This document shows, piece after piece, positions 10,765-21,589 of a DNA stretch of 64,000 nt. The notes below the pieces were generated by a model. It saw only the letters and a list, made by a program, of their open reading frames with translations. It was not told the origin of the DNA and searched no databases. How positions within the stretch are numbered: the first letter of the stretch is position 1; each line of letters opens with the position of its first letter. Source of the DNA: Ampullaceana balthica. Lineage: Eukaryota; Mollusca; Gastropoda; Lymnaeidae. Position numbers and translations under genes: made by a program. The DNA lies in contig CALYLW010001368.1 of assembly GCA_944989445.1 (NCBI GenBank), positions 25,474 through 89,473 of the forward strand, read 5' to 3'.

Positions 10765-12506
10765 CCTGTGTGTACAGAACACACAGCCATGTCAGCACGG
10801 GATACATCTCTCATGACGTAATGTTTGTGCGGGAACTATTGCAGCATATTCACCTTTCTGTGGTAATCTGCGTTGCCTGAGAAATGTCTCAGTCGGCCTG
10901 TGGTGGAATACGTTTTTGAACTTGGAGACATCATCACAGTGTCAGATGAAAAATTGTGACACACGCGTGGTGCACAGACTCAATTGACGTGCGAGACATT
11001 GTTTCTAATTGGATTTTACGGAACTAATTGTCTCGGAGATAAATTAATGGGGACAACTACCTAGCTTCCAAGAGTTCGCCTGTCTTAGTTTTGTTTTATT
11101 TCAGTTCTGATTACAGCAGGGTTTATTGATTTGTTCTATCAATTATGTTCATGATGTACCAAGATTTTTTTTGTTCGTAATGTAATTCATCTGTCGAAAT
11201 GCGTAACATGCTTGAATTTAAACATTTTGTGGTTCATTTTCTTGGGTGTCAAAATTTTGATTTATTATTATGAATTAACGTTGTACAGATTGAGACACAT
11301 TTTGTTGGTTGATATTTTTTTTTGTCTGTCAAATTTGGAAGGTATAATTAGCAGATTGAATCTTTGAAATAGATGCACTTCTGCTGATGAAGTAATGAGG
11401 TACAACTTTATGAAGTTGTGTTTTTATTAGCATTGCTCTGGGGGAATGTTTTATGAATTGTGTTTATGATGTACAAAAGTTAAGTAGAAAGATTATTTTT
11501 CATTACCATGTGCATTTTTTTCCTTATTGTTTTTCTTTAACATTGACAGTATTTTTTTTGTCTCATTACATAATTTCTATGATTTTCTATGGGTCAAGGT
11601 AACTATGGTTATGCGCTTTAAGCCAACTAAGGCGAGTTACATGATTTTGATAATTATGAAATGATTTATTATTGTGTTGTGCTTTCTTATCTCTTACAGA
11701 TTGATGAGATGATTTTTTGGTAGTGTGTAATGCTGGTACTGCCTATTACTGGAATTTTGAGACTGATGAATTGATTGAATATGTTTTGCCGTCTTATGCT
11801 ATTATTTGATGATGATGAATTGACCAATTGTGTTTTGTTTGTGTATTGCTAGTCCATGAACAATGATGATGAATTGACTATTTGTGCTTGTTTGTTTTAT
11901 GTTTTAACCCACGATGATGAAATGACTATTTGCGTGGTTGTCTAATTTTATTACTTTATAATGAAATGACTATGTTTGTTCTTTGTCAGATGCTATTATC
12001 TGATTTTTCCAATGTCGGTTTAATTTCATCATGAATATGGTTGTAGGAAAATGATGAATTTGAACTTGGTCGAGACGCTTATGTAACTTTGTCAATTATG
12101 TGTTTCATGCATTATTTGTAAAATGCGGATGTATTTTGAGAAGTGTACGAAATGTTATCAATTATGTGTTTTTAGTTTTTACATGTCAATTTTGTAAAGT
12201 TTTCCATACCTATGTTTTAAAATGTTGATTTCAATGATCTTTGATTGAATTTACATGTTAACAACGAGACTTGACTGATAAGACGAATAGAGGTTTGAAG
12301 GTTTGACACAGCTCAGATTTCAGGGAGTAATTTTAGGATTGGTGAAGAGGTAATGTGGTGGTGGCGGTAACACAAGAGCGTCTCGGTGTATTTGTTTTGA
12401 ATTGTTTTGACAGAGGGTCTTAGTCACTCGAAGCCAACTTAAGACAAACATATGCCGAGATGTTACGTCATGTCGAGGACGACATGTTCTTGTAAGCAGG
12501 AGATAG

Positions 12507-13242
12507 TGTAGAGAACCGCGTACGGGCGATTGGGACAGGTTACCCAGGGGACAGGTCTACGGCTATCTCTCAGGGATTGTATTTCAACTTTGGGGGGCAA
12601 GACAGTGGAATAACCCAAAGTGTCACTGAGATGTACAGGATGGCGGAAATTCACAAGGGGTGGGGGAGTTGTCCTATGAGTGACCCATGGTCTAAGTCGG
12701 GGTAGAAACAATATTGTATTTCAGCGACCTAAATAACTTAGTGGGAAAGTTTGTAGATTAGCATAAACTAAGTAACTTTTAACCAATCAGAAACTCGTTG
12801 GAGACGCGTATGGGGCCAGCCAAGAATGTTAGGGTTAAATGCAGGGTAGACAAGTGGTAGGGGTTCACTAAAGACGGTTACGCCCCCCCCCTAGATGATT
12901 GACTGATGACTTCGGACAATGGAATTTTAGGGGCGGAGTCTCAGGGGTATTAGAGGGGACGCACTCAGGAGGAGAGGGAAGAGACTGGGGAGGAGAGAGG
13001 AGTTGGTAGACTGTAGATGATAGACATGGAGAGTAGAATTGACTTAGGACAGTTTGTCTTTACCTATGTGAAGTTAGATTAGAGTGTATGTTGGAGTCAA
13101 TGAATGAAGCAATAAAGTAATCATAAGTGTTCATGCAGTCTTGGAGTTTGCTGTTTGATTATGAGAAGACAAGTGTGACTAGTAACTAAGAATGGAGTGA
13201 AAGTAGAGTGTTAGGCACACACGAGGATACAGGTTCTCCACA
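12507..13242 (+). repeat. 3' LTR
   Basis: Direct copy of 9391-10118. A weak purine-rich stretch (AAGCAGGAGATAG) immediately precedes it at about 12494-12506 and may be the polypurine tract. It ends in CACA followed by the ATAC duplication. Confidence 0.93.
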
Positions 13243-13911
13243 ATACTATCAATAGATCCCCCCCTTTTTTTTTAAAGAAAAAGGATATTCCGTGTTGTTT
13301 TGACTTAAAATATCTACACATAATCCTATTCAGATCATTTTTTAGACACTTGTTATGCTTGTAAAACTCACCAGTAGCATTTTCGGAGGAGGGGGTCTAA
13401 CGACGCTCCCCTAAATCCCCGAGTCATGTGAGCAGGACCTAGAGTCTGGGGGTTGGGGAAGGGGGGGGGGTAACGCACACATAAACTTGTATATTTTGGG
13501 GTAACGGGCAAAAATGTTCGCCGACTCATGCCGTAATAGAACCAAACGGAGCTGCTCAATCGACGCAATTTCATACGTTATCTTGTGGGTTCTCAAATTT
13601 AAGGATCATAATTAGTTTTAATTTTCATTTCTTGATAGCTTACGCTAACCAGCGTCTGCTGGCCTACCGACTGGCACATTGAGAAGCACTGATTTAAACA
13701 AAAAATTATTATTTTTTATTTAATTTTTTAAAAAGTCATTAAAAAAATTGTAAGCGACTAAATATTTCAGTGGAAGTTTTATTTATAGTTACCCTTTTGA
13801 TTTTACGTCACACTTCTTCAACCCCACTCCCTCCCCCTCGTCACGCATCGTCACAAAAGTGTGACCCCCTCCCCCCCCCCTAGGTGCGTGATGTCATTTA
13901 TGGACGGCCCC

Positions 13912-14494
13912 TTTACCACATGTGTAGAAACAATATACAGTCTTTATCACATGTGAAAAAAGAGATCTACAGGATTTACCACATGTGTACAGAGATCTAC
14001 AACCTTTACCTCATGTGTACAGATATCTACAGCCTTTAGAAAACTTGTAGAAATATCTAGATTATTTACCACATGTTTATCGATATCTACCATCTTATTC
14101 CACATGTGTAGAAATATCTACAGCCTTTACAAAATGTGTAGAGATATTTACACCCTTTATTAACCACATGTGTACAGAGATCTACAGGATTTACCACATG
14201 TGTAGAAATATCTATGGCCTTTACCACGTGTGTAGAGATATCTACAGTCATTACCACATGTGTAGAAATATCTACAGCCTTTACAAAATGTGTAGAGATA
14301 TTTACACCCTTTATTAACCACATGTGTACAGAGATCTACAGGATTTACCACATGTGTAGAAATATCTACGGCCTTTACCACGTGTGTAGAGATATCTACA
14401 GTCATTACCACATGTGTAGAAATATCTACATCGTTTACCACATGTGTACAGAGATCTACAGCCTTTACCACATGTGTACACATATCTACAGTCT
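13912..14494 (+). repeat. Minisatellite, about 30-bp unit (right part)
   Basis: Continuation of the 7381-7813 array (TTTACCACATGTGTAGAAAT and variants). Here it also shows a higher-order duplication: about 132 bp, from the TGTAGAAATATCTACAGCC unit through the TTATTAACCACATG variant, occurs twice (near 14106-14237 and 14260-14391). Confidence 0.8.
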
Positions 14495-15111
14495 TTCACA
14501 AGGGTGCCACTCACTGGAAGCTGTGAACCCTGAAATCCCTTTGTTGAAATTTCTTGAATCCTGAAAATTCTTTTATAAATTTTTCAAACCCTGAAAATTT
14601 AAACGTAACGAGGTGCCACAGTACTTTTAATTTTCCATCCACTTAAATGAATCATCACATGTGTTTAACACCTTTTACTTTTTCGACAATATTTATTTCG
14701 CATTCGCAAAAAGTATTTTGAGAAAGTTTAATGGAAAAAATATAAATGTATGTATATGTATAGGAACTTACACCAATATTTCATACTATTTATATATTAT
14801 AATATGATAATTAAATAAATTATTATTATTTTTTATTTTATATAGGGCTTCGGAAATTATCGATTAATCTCTAGATTAATCGTTAAAAATTTTATCGATT
14901 AAATATCGATTAAAATAATTTTAATCGATAAAAATTCGATTAAAATTTAAGAAAATATTTATAATATTTTTTTAAAAATTTTTAGTAATAAATAATAAAT
15001 TATTAATAATTAATAATAATTTATATATATTTTTTTACGTACAAACATCTCCCGCGTAATATTAAAATTTATTTTATTAATGTATGTTGACCGGCAGACG
15101 TCAATTATAAA

Positions 15112-15507
15112 ATGTCTGACAGCCAGAGCCGTCTTTACACCATTTTGGGCCCCCGGGCAAAAATATAGTGTTGGGCCCTTCCCCCGCAGGAATAAAAAAT
15201 GAATATACATAATATATATAAATAAACATATTCCCATGGGGCCCATATGCTCGTGGGCCCCCGGGCAAATGCCCAACGGGCCTATGCGTTAAGACGGCCC
15301 TGCTGACAGCATCAGCGCAGTTAAATTTAAACATATAACTAGAAAGTTGAGCAAATATGTTGTTTTTAAGCTAACTGCGGATGGCAAAGTCGAAGATGGT
15401 GAAAACATTTTCTGTGTCCACTGCCATAAACAATTCTCTTTTAAAGGATCAAATACATCGCTGACGTACCACCTTCATCACAAATCAAGTATCAACACAT
15501 TGTCATG
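15112..15507 (+). pseudogene. BED-type zinc-finger N-terminus of a hAT transposase
   Basis: The ATG at 15112 reads MSDS and then, skipping the MITE, continues ISAVKFKHITRK. Further on comes FKLTADGKVEDGE and the finger FCVHCHKQFSFKGSNTSLTY followed by HLHHKS. The C-x2-C ... H-x-H/H spacing and the K.F....TS.L..HL pattern are those of BED fingers, the DNA-binding heads of hAT transposases. The frame stops soon after at 15507, with no catalytic region. Confidence 0.7.
15124..15302. mobile_element. 179-bp hAT MITE splitting the BED exon
   Basis: Starts CAGAGCCGTCTTTAC and ends GTTAAGACGGCCCTG, with an exact 8-bp duplication CTGACAGC at 15116-15123 and 15303-15310. It carries GGGCCCCCGGGCA near each end. 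Removal rejoins the BED exon in frame. Confidence 0.9.
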
Positions 15508-16479
15508 AAATTTAGTTCAAAATATTCTTAATTTTCAATGTCCGTGAGAAATGTTCAGTTTAATGACGTCATAAATTTCTATTTTTGGTTTTAATCGAAA
15601 TTATCGATTAATTAATCGATAATTTTTCAAAAGTTAACGATTAAATTTAAATTAATCGATAACAGCCCTAATTATTTTTATAGTTTATTAGCAGACCCAT
15701 CGTGCGTTGCAACGATCTCAGTAAAAATGAATAAATTTAAAGAAACCAATTAAAGTGGAATTGGAATGTTTAAAAAAAATTCTGCCAGAAACCTTCGCGG
15801 AAGTGTGAAAAAAAAGTCAAAGTTTCATAGCAAACTGATAAAAAGCTTACAAAACAAGAAACGATATTTAGGGCCCCGGTGTAACAGGCCAGATTAAACC
15901 CCCGACCAGAATATACCCGGGTATAAACTGGCCTAGGTCAGAATATACCCCGGGGGCAGAGGCGTCACTAGGGTTGGTGTCACCCCGGGGCGGTAGCTCA
16001 TGGTGTCACCCCTTCACGTTCATAAATGACGTCACGCGAGGTTGCCGATTTTTACCCCACCCTCCCCCAGCGTCATACTTTGTCACAAAAACTTAGACCC
16101 CACCCCTTTCTTACAATATTACGTCACAAAGCTTTGACAACCCTCCCCAAGCCGTATTTTCTCAATAAAAATTAGCATGTTGCAAATTATTTTTTGTCAT
16201 TAATATGTATTTGGGGTAAGTCTGCACTGTAATATCGTAACACGCGTGAAGTCATTGAAAACGTAATTAAATAAATGGGAAACAATCAAATATTTAAGTG
16301 GAACATTTATTTAAAGTTTCGCGTTTTTGATGTGACGTCACATTTCTTAAACACCCCCTCCTCGTACCACATCGTCACAGATACCTGGACATGGCGGATT
16401 AAAAGGGGGGTGCTGAACGGGCTAAAGCTCCCAATAATTTAAGGGCCCCCAAACTGTTTATGAATTATAGTGTATAATA

Positions 16480-17590
16480 AAGATGCAGGCCATTATGTTT
16501 GTACGAATCCCTGAAAATGCCTTGGACAGGCATACGGCAATGCTGCAAATGAGTAGGAAGTATAACGGAAACCAAGCTATTCTTCGTGAGAAGTGCATTG
16601 TAGCTCATTAGTAGCTCGGGGGACGCGGTGGTCGAGTGGCAGCGCACTGGACTGTCGAACCGATGGTCACGGGTTCGAATCCGTGTGAAGGCAAGGGTTT
16701 GTTCCCGGGGCCTAGGGCGTCCCTGAGTCACCCCGCTCCGAATGGGTACCTAACACTACATGTGTTAGGCGGCTGGGTAATGCGTGGAACCCACAAAGCC
16801 GTGGCTTGTGAATGCTGCATCACTTGCCAACAGATCATCTGTCATGGTCTGTGGACGCAACTATCTTCTGCATAGAAGGAGCGTCTGTATAGATAAGATA
16901 ATATATTATGTGACGTGCACAGCTCATTCCTTTAATTTGGTTGGGAAAAGAGCAGCAGGTTGTCCTACTGCGGTCAGATTTTTTTGTCTTCTGCAAAATC
17001 TTTATACCCGACTTGTTGCATCTACTCATCGTTGACAGGTACTTCAAAAACAAATGAAACTGATACATGCTAACAAAGACTTGTCTGACACAAGATGGTC
17101 AGCCTGACATTATGCTGTAAGGTCTGTTAATAGCTCATACCATGAGAATATCGCAGCACTGGAAGAATTAGCAACGAATGAAAATCAGCCACGTGACTGC
17201 CGACTTGAAGAAGAAGAATTTCTAAAGGAAATTGAACAACTGGAAGTCGCTATTTTACTTGAAATTTGGGAAACAATTTTAGAAAGGAAGTCTCTCATTG
17301 AGTTTGTTAAAAAATAGCATTCTTAATTTTATTTCCTATGAAGACAAAGGAAAGGAAAAGTCCGTGGTAAAAACAGTGTAAAACAATCTTCAATACTATC
17401 ATACAAAAAAGAAAGCGTCAGTTTGATAAAGGTGACATCAACAAAACAGTATTCTCCTGGAGAAAAAATTCAAGATTGAGGTATATCTGGTAATCATTGA
17501 CAAACTTTCTTAAGCCCTACAACATTGGTTAGGTGCATATAAATACATCCATGAGAAATTTGGCTATCCTACAAACCTAACTGAGCCTCA
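16480..17590 (+). pseudogene. hAT transposase remnant, N-terminal and middle parts
   Basis: Conserved blocks in order: MSRKYNGNQAILREKC (16540-16600), then after the SINE HYVTCTAHSFNLVGKRAAG and FFCLLQNLYTRLVASTHR (16905-17035), LSDTRWSA (about 17080) and LEVAILLEIWETILERK (about 17240). Near 17430 comes DKGDINKTVFSWRK, then DKLS and YIHEKFGYPTNLT. These are ZMYM1-type hAT transposase motifs; the C.AHS.NLVG and TRWSA blocks border the catalytic fold. Stops and frameshifts are present. The C-terminal part resumes at 19145. Confidence 0.78.
16618..16902 (+). mobile_element. tRNA-derived SINE, full length
   Basis: The 5' part resembles a tRNA, with A box TGGTCGAGTGG (16629-16639) and B box GGTTCGAATCC (16672-16682), the RNA polymerase III internal promoter. 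A unique body with GGCGGCTGGGTAATGCGTGG follows. The 3' tail (CTTCTGCATAGAAGGAGCGT, then GATAAGATAA) is shared with the LINE-A 3' end. It interrupts the hAT transposase between residues reading VAH and YVTC. A second copy is at 24323-24590, inverted. Confidence 0.9.
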
Positions 17591-17787
17591 TTACTTTCGC
17601 CACCCGATGGGCAGCAGCCATGTTAATGGAAGAACATTCAAGTGATTTCGAAAAAGACCATCCTTCATGGATAACGGTCTAACGAAATAGAAGACTCAGT
17701 CCCCATAACCCAAGCACTCTGAACGAATGCGACTGGTCCCTGCTCGAGGACCACATGAAGCTTTGACTTGCCTGTAACTACGTTTCT

Positions 17788-18216
17788 TCACGGACGGCTC
17801 ACGTTTCAAGGATAGCAGAAGTGGATACGGAGTACTAATTCAACTACCCTCAACCTGGACCTGACAGTATCGAACTGTCCAGGGCCGTGGCGGAGCCGCA
17901 TACAGTAATCACGCACGCCGAACTGGAGGCGATCTGCAAGGGTTTGAAGGAAGTACGCCGACGTCTAGCAAGAAGTAAGGTTTTCCCGACCGTCGTAGTC
18001 TTCACCGACTCACGGTTTTCGCTCGAGACTGTGGCTCGATCCTCTCTGGAGACGAAAACGGTTAGTGTCATTTTGGAAACAGTAGGTGAAATCCTAACAC
18101 GAGGCGGAAAAGTAGTCCTTCAGTACATCACTGGGCACAGTGGCGAGCCTCATTCAGACAGGGTCGATAAGTTGGCGAGAGAAGGTTCAGCTCAGCCCAA
18201 ACAGATCGCCCGATGA
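17788..18216 (+). pseudogene. RNase H domain of a non-LTR retrotransposon
   Basis: Reads FFTDGSRFKDSRSGYG (first Asp), THAELEAICKGLKEV (Glu), VVFTDSRFSLET (second Asp) and TGHSGEPHSDRVDKLA (last Asp). The D-E-D-D set of type I RNase H is therefore visible. It removes RNA from the RNA-DNA hybrid during element copying. A stop and frameshift just before the second block (near 17855-17890) break the frame, so it is inactive here. Confidence 0.8.
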
Positions 18217-18621
18217 CCCAGCTGGGGGTCAGATCGTGGCTTAAGGACCATTACCGAGAGAAATGGCTTCAGGGCTGGGCGTCTGGAAGCACGGTCAGAA
18301 AAGTATTCCAGTACATGCAGCGACCGGGCAAAAGCGACTCCTGGTGGAAAATTTGACGTAGCAATCAGACGCTCATAACTAGAATGAGAACTGAACATTG
18401 TCCCATACGAAGCTACTTGTACAAGTTTAACACTAGAAGGGAACTGGCCTGTCGGCTGTGTGGCCACCCGGAGGAGATGGTGGCCCACGTACTCGAAGAG
18501 TGCCCCGAGCTGTGAGGGGATTTGGAGGGAGAAGTAACGGTACCTGCAGAGGATTATCTCTACGGTGATGCCCGCTTGATGAGGCTCGCTTGCGATAAAA
18601 TGAACCGGGTCCTAAGAGCCT
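18216..18621 (+). pseudogene. C-terminal zinc-knuckle region of the same retrotransposon
   Basis: After a frame change the sequence reads WLKDHYREKWLQ, MRTEHCPIRSYLYKFN and CRLCGHPEEMVAHVLEECPE. The C-x2-C-x8-H-x4-C pattern is the terminal knuckle common in I/R1-type elements. It continues AEDYLYGDARLMRLA and ends with a TAA near 18621. In-frame stops (after WWKI and after ECPEL) show decay. A related piece lies on the minus strand at 50320-50505. Confidence 0.72.
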
Positions 18622-19144
18622 AACGGCTCGACCCAAAAGAGAATGAACATTCACGAAGAAGGGGTCTGGTAAATCCGAAGCAACCGTTTCGTCCCCCTCA
18701 ATTTACTAGCAACGCCATCGAGCGGTGCCGGTTTAGGGCCAATAGCGCCAGTACGGATTAGCAAAAAGTGCCGCGAAGAACGCATTGGACGCCAGCTCTG
18801 AGGAAACCTTCCAGTGGGGGTGCACCCTAGGTAGGTCTTTGATGATCCCCGGTCTGCAGCGGTCCTAACCATGGAGACTCTTGTGCTTTGCCGGGATGGC
18901 GCCAAAGTGGTAGCGGGTCGTAGTAGGAAATTCCACCACCTCGTTGTGAGGGCAACTTAGTGGGAGGCATCTTCGACTGTATGTCCTGGATGCCCAGGTG
19001 GCCGCTACAGAAGCGACCGCTTTTTTTTTGGGGGGGGGGTTCCTCAGCTGTTACGTCCCTTTGGTGGCCAGATGGCTAAGGGGGTCTTCCGGGAAGACCC
19101 ATAAAGAGCACTAGGCTCGGGGCTTCTGATTTTCTTCCACAGGT

Positions 19145-19560
19145 AGGTTCATGAGTGATTTCGAAGACTGCTTACCTTCAGAATTAGTCCAATTTTCAGA
19201 ACTCTTAAAAACGTTATTGTCCAGCCCAAGGCTCAGAGTAAGGAAAAGGAATTAGCACAAAGCGAAACTCAAAAAACTTGCGCAGAGCTAAAAAATTTTG
19301 CTGCTTTTGAATGAGGTATATTTCACACAGTCCTTTACAAAGGTACGCATCGCACTTCGCATCTATCTTTCAATGATGACATCAAACTGCAGCTGAGAGC
19401 GATCCCTTTCAAAGTTGAAAAGAATATTTAATGAGTTAGAATTTGCATGAGACGAAAAAGGCTGAATATGCTCTCTCTAATGTGCATTGAAAAGGAACTT
19501 GTAAGCTTACTCAGCTTTATTGACTTGATTGAAAACATCGCCATTTGAAAAATTCGCAAA
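19145..19560 (+). pseudogene. hAT transposase remnant, C-terminal dimerisation part
   Basis: Weak but ordered similarity: DFEDCLPSELVQFSEL, then ELEFA and LSLMCIEKELVSLLSF-like blocks in mixed frames, followed by DLIENIAI and KIRKRK. The final S..CIE.EL....F.DLI....A pattern is the hAT C-terminal dimer interface of ZMYM1-like transposases. It is the downstream partner of 16480-17590, separated by the non-LTR insertion. Confidence 0.6.
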
Positions 19561-20312
19561 CGAAAGTTGTAGGTTGAAATAATAATCAAACATATTTTTC
19601 AATAATTTTTGTTATTTCAAATAGAGAAAAGAATTCGTTGCAAATGAATTTTTTTTTAGATACGAAATAACGCGTTATACTATTCTTTACGGGGGCGCGT
19701 TCATAAGCACTAAACAGCGTAAGTCGGGATGGGACCGTCGTAACCGGAGGACTATCTGTATATAAACATGCATATCTATGCTTTCACGCCTTTAATAAAT
19801 ATATATATAAAAAATATTAACTCAAAGACATTGAAATCATAATTTTCCTCAAGAAAAACATCAACAAAGAAAATAAAAATCGTATCCCCCCCCCCACTGT
19901 GGTGGAGGGAGTCGTGAGGTGGGATTCGTTCATGATGTCGGTGTGTCCAAGCCCAAATGGCTTTATATCTTTTAAAACAGAAGACACTGCCTCTTTCATT
20001 CCAGCCTTTTTTAAAGATCTCTCTGCTGCGACTATTTCTTTTCTTTTTTTCCTAATTTGTTTTAATGTTGTTCGTGTGTTGGGACTGTTTTATTATTGCT
20101 AGTTAACTGATATTTTTTTAATAAGAATGTTCGCGTTTAACGTATTTCATTGTATTTCTTAATTTCTTTCTAGATTAAAAAATGTCATCTTTTGTTTTCT
20201 GACATAAAATCGTACACAGTAAAATTTTAGGCTCGGGTGTCACCCCCTGATGGGTGTCACCCGGGGCGGCCCGCCCCCCCCCCGCCCCCCTAGTGACGCC
20301 ACTGCCCGGGGG

Positions 20313-21480
20313 TTAAACTGGCCTAGGCCAGATTATACCCCTCCAGGCCAGAATATACCCCTTTGACAACATGAGGATATATAGTAAAAAATGACTGAAT
20401 GACTATATAGACATTCTATTAGAGTTTTAGCTATGTCAGAGAAGTTAAACTCATTTCTTAGGTAGGAAAGATGTTTTAATAACAATAAAATAACAGTAAT
20501 AAAATAATTTCTTTTATTACGATGTCTGATAGGACGGTAGCTTTGTAACTAAAGTTACAGTCTACACGAGTCTAGATGGAATCAGCGTTTTTAAAAAAAA
20601 ATTATAGTTGTATAATTCAAAAAATACATGAATTGTTTAAAAAAAAAGTAATTTAAGCGCAATTAGGACTATAGTTATAGCTTTTCAAACACTTGCGAAC
20701 ATTTTTTTCGAGTACCTCGCGCATTAATAAAATCATTATGTTTAATTATTTTGAGTATGGCAATAAAGATTTTTTAAAAAGTATTGAATTAAATTATGCA
20801 TGAATTATTTTTTTTCCTCGCATACATTTTAAATGTTACTGGCAACCACGGTTTAGGGCTATCTTCATTTTGTTTTTTTTTAATTAAACATATCATGGCG
20901 CTTTCCCTTTAAAAAAAAATCTGTCAGAATATACACTGATCTGCAAAATAGTTAAAAGAATAGGCCGACTAAAGTGTGGGAAACATCGTTTGACTTCACC
21001 CCATGTTGCTTATCGTATTTCCGAACCTTTATCTGTAGCTCGGTTTGCCTTTGCGGCGTCTTAAGACATTCAAAATAAACCTTTATTCCAGTAGCGCAAA
21101 TTATTGTTATTTTTTAAATCAGTGCAATTCATTTTTACCCGTGTTACTCTTAAAACAGTACGGTCATCCTTATTGGATTTCGCCAATGTTGGATTGTCCG
21201 CTTTCTATGCATTTATCTATTGTTATGAAGCACGGATTGCGTTCCGTTTAATCTGTATTCAAAAGAACCTCTGATCTTGTCGCGCATTTTAATTTTATTA
21301 TAAACCAGCTTAATTTCTTTTGAAAGGCGTAAATATAAATCATGGAACCCTGATGGATTGGTCCCTACCTCGTGGTAGAATCATTAAACAAGGGAAGAGT
21401 ATAGCTAAAGAATATATCGACTGACAAAATACTAAGAAACACCGACAATGTCAGTAATGTAAATGTTTACAGCAATTAAC
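20313..21480. other. Left arm and left core of the foldback element
   Basis: 20313-20500 is the continuation of the long TIR (inverse of about 23035-23160). From 20500 to 21480 I see AT-rich DNA with no supported gene. The frame at 21045-21251 has no recognisable motif. Confidence 0.5.
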
Positions 21481-21589
21481 AAGTTTATTCACCCGATCAG
21501 TTCCCTGATGACTCTGTTAAAGGTAATGCCAATGGGAGCATACAACAAAAGGAACAAGAAAGCACATGTGAAGAAATAGATATCATCTT

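Larger units (their letters stand above)
9391..13242 (+). mobile_element. LTR retrotransposon, non-autonomous Ty3/gypsy-like
   Basis: Two direct LTRs (9391-10118 and 12507-13242), each TG...CA, flanked by ATAC at 9387-9390 and 13243-13246. A tRNA-Leu primer site follows the left LTR. The 2.4-kb interior holds only a degraded integrase core (10421-10760), no gag, protease or RT frame, then about 1.7 kb of T/G-rich DNA without a gene. The LTRs differ by only a few substitutions and homopolymer-length changes, so insertion is recent, while the coding part is long dead. This implies mobilisation by proteins from another copy. Confidence 0.9.
7814..13911. mobile_element. GGGGCCGTCC-ended DNA transposon, 6.1 kb with nested insertions
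   Basis: Terminal inverted repeats GGGGCCGTCCATAAATGACG at the left and CGTGATGTCATTTATGGACG plus GCCCC at the right. A 3-bp duplication TTT lies at 7811-7813 and 13912-13914, inside the minisatellite. Its own DNA (7814-8365, 8938-9386, 13247-13911) matches the shorter copy at 26424-28284. The rest is nested: a hAT MITE (8366-8937) and an LTR element (9391-13242). No transposase was seen, so it is non-autonomous. Confidence 0.85.
14843..15670 (+). mobile_element. hAT derivative with BED zinc-finger exon
   Basis: Ends TAGGGCTTCGG and AACAGCCCTA, with ATCGATTAAT-rich subterminal repeats on both sides. A clean 8-bp duplication is not seen (AT-rich flanks). It contains the start of a transposase (15112-15507) and a nested MITE (15124-15302). 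The rest of a transposase is absent, so it is an internally deleted, non-autonomous copy. Confidence 0.65.
17600..19140 (+). mobile_element. Non-LTR retrotransposon 3' part with RNase H and zinc knuckle
   Basis: Inserted within the hAT transposase, which resumes at 19145. Only the last coding part is present: an RNase H domain (17788-18216), then a terminal CCHC knuckle (about 18430-18515), then about 480 bp of 3' region ending in a G-rich tract and TTTTCTTCCACAGG. An RNase H domain downstream of RT places it in the I-type superfamily. Left and right borders are estimates from where the hAT similarity stops. Confidence 0.7.
15957..20304 (+). mobile_element. hAT transposon with own transposase remnant, 8-bp duplication
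   Basis: Ends CAGAGGCGTCACTAGG and CCTAGTGACGCCACTG. An exact duplication CCCGGGGG lies at 15949-15956 and 20305-20312, inside the left TIR of the foldback element. It carries dead transposase pieces (16480-17590 and 19145-19560), a fragment of the GGGGCCGTCC family (16013-16380), a SINE (16618-16902) and a non-LTR retrotransposon (about 17600-19140). Confidence 0.88.

Noticed and set aside
14843..15670. Exact 8-bp target duplication for the BED-containing element
   Set aside because: Flanks are AT-rich but do not match over eight bases; the ends were accepted on terminal inversion only.
16618..16700. A functional tRNA gene
   Set aside because: A and B boxes are present but the sequence continues as a SINE body with a LINE-shared tail and has a second copy; it is a tRNA-derived retroposon.
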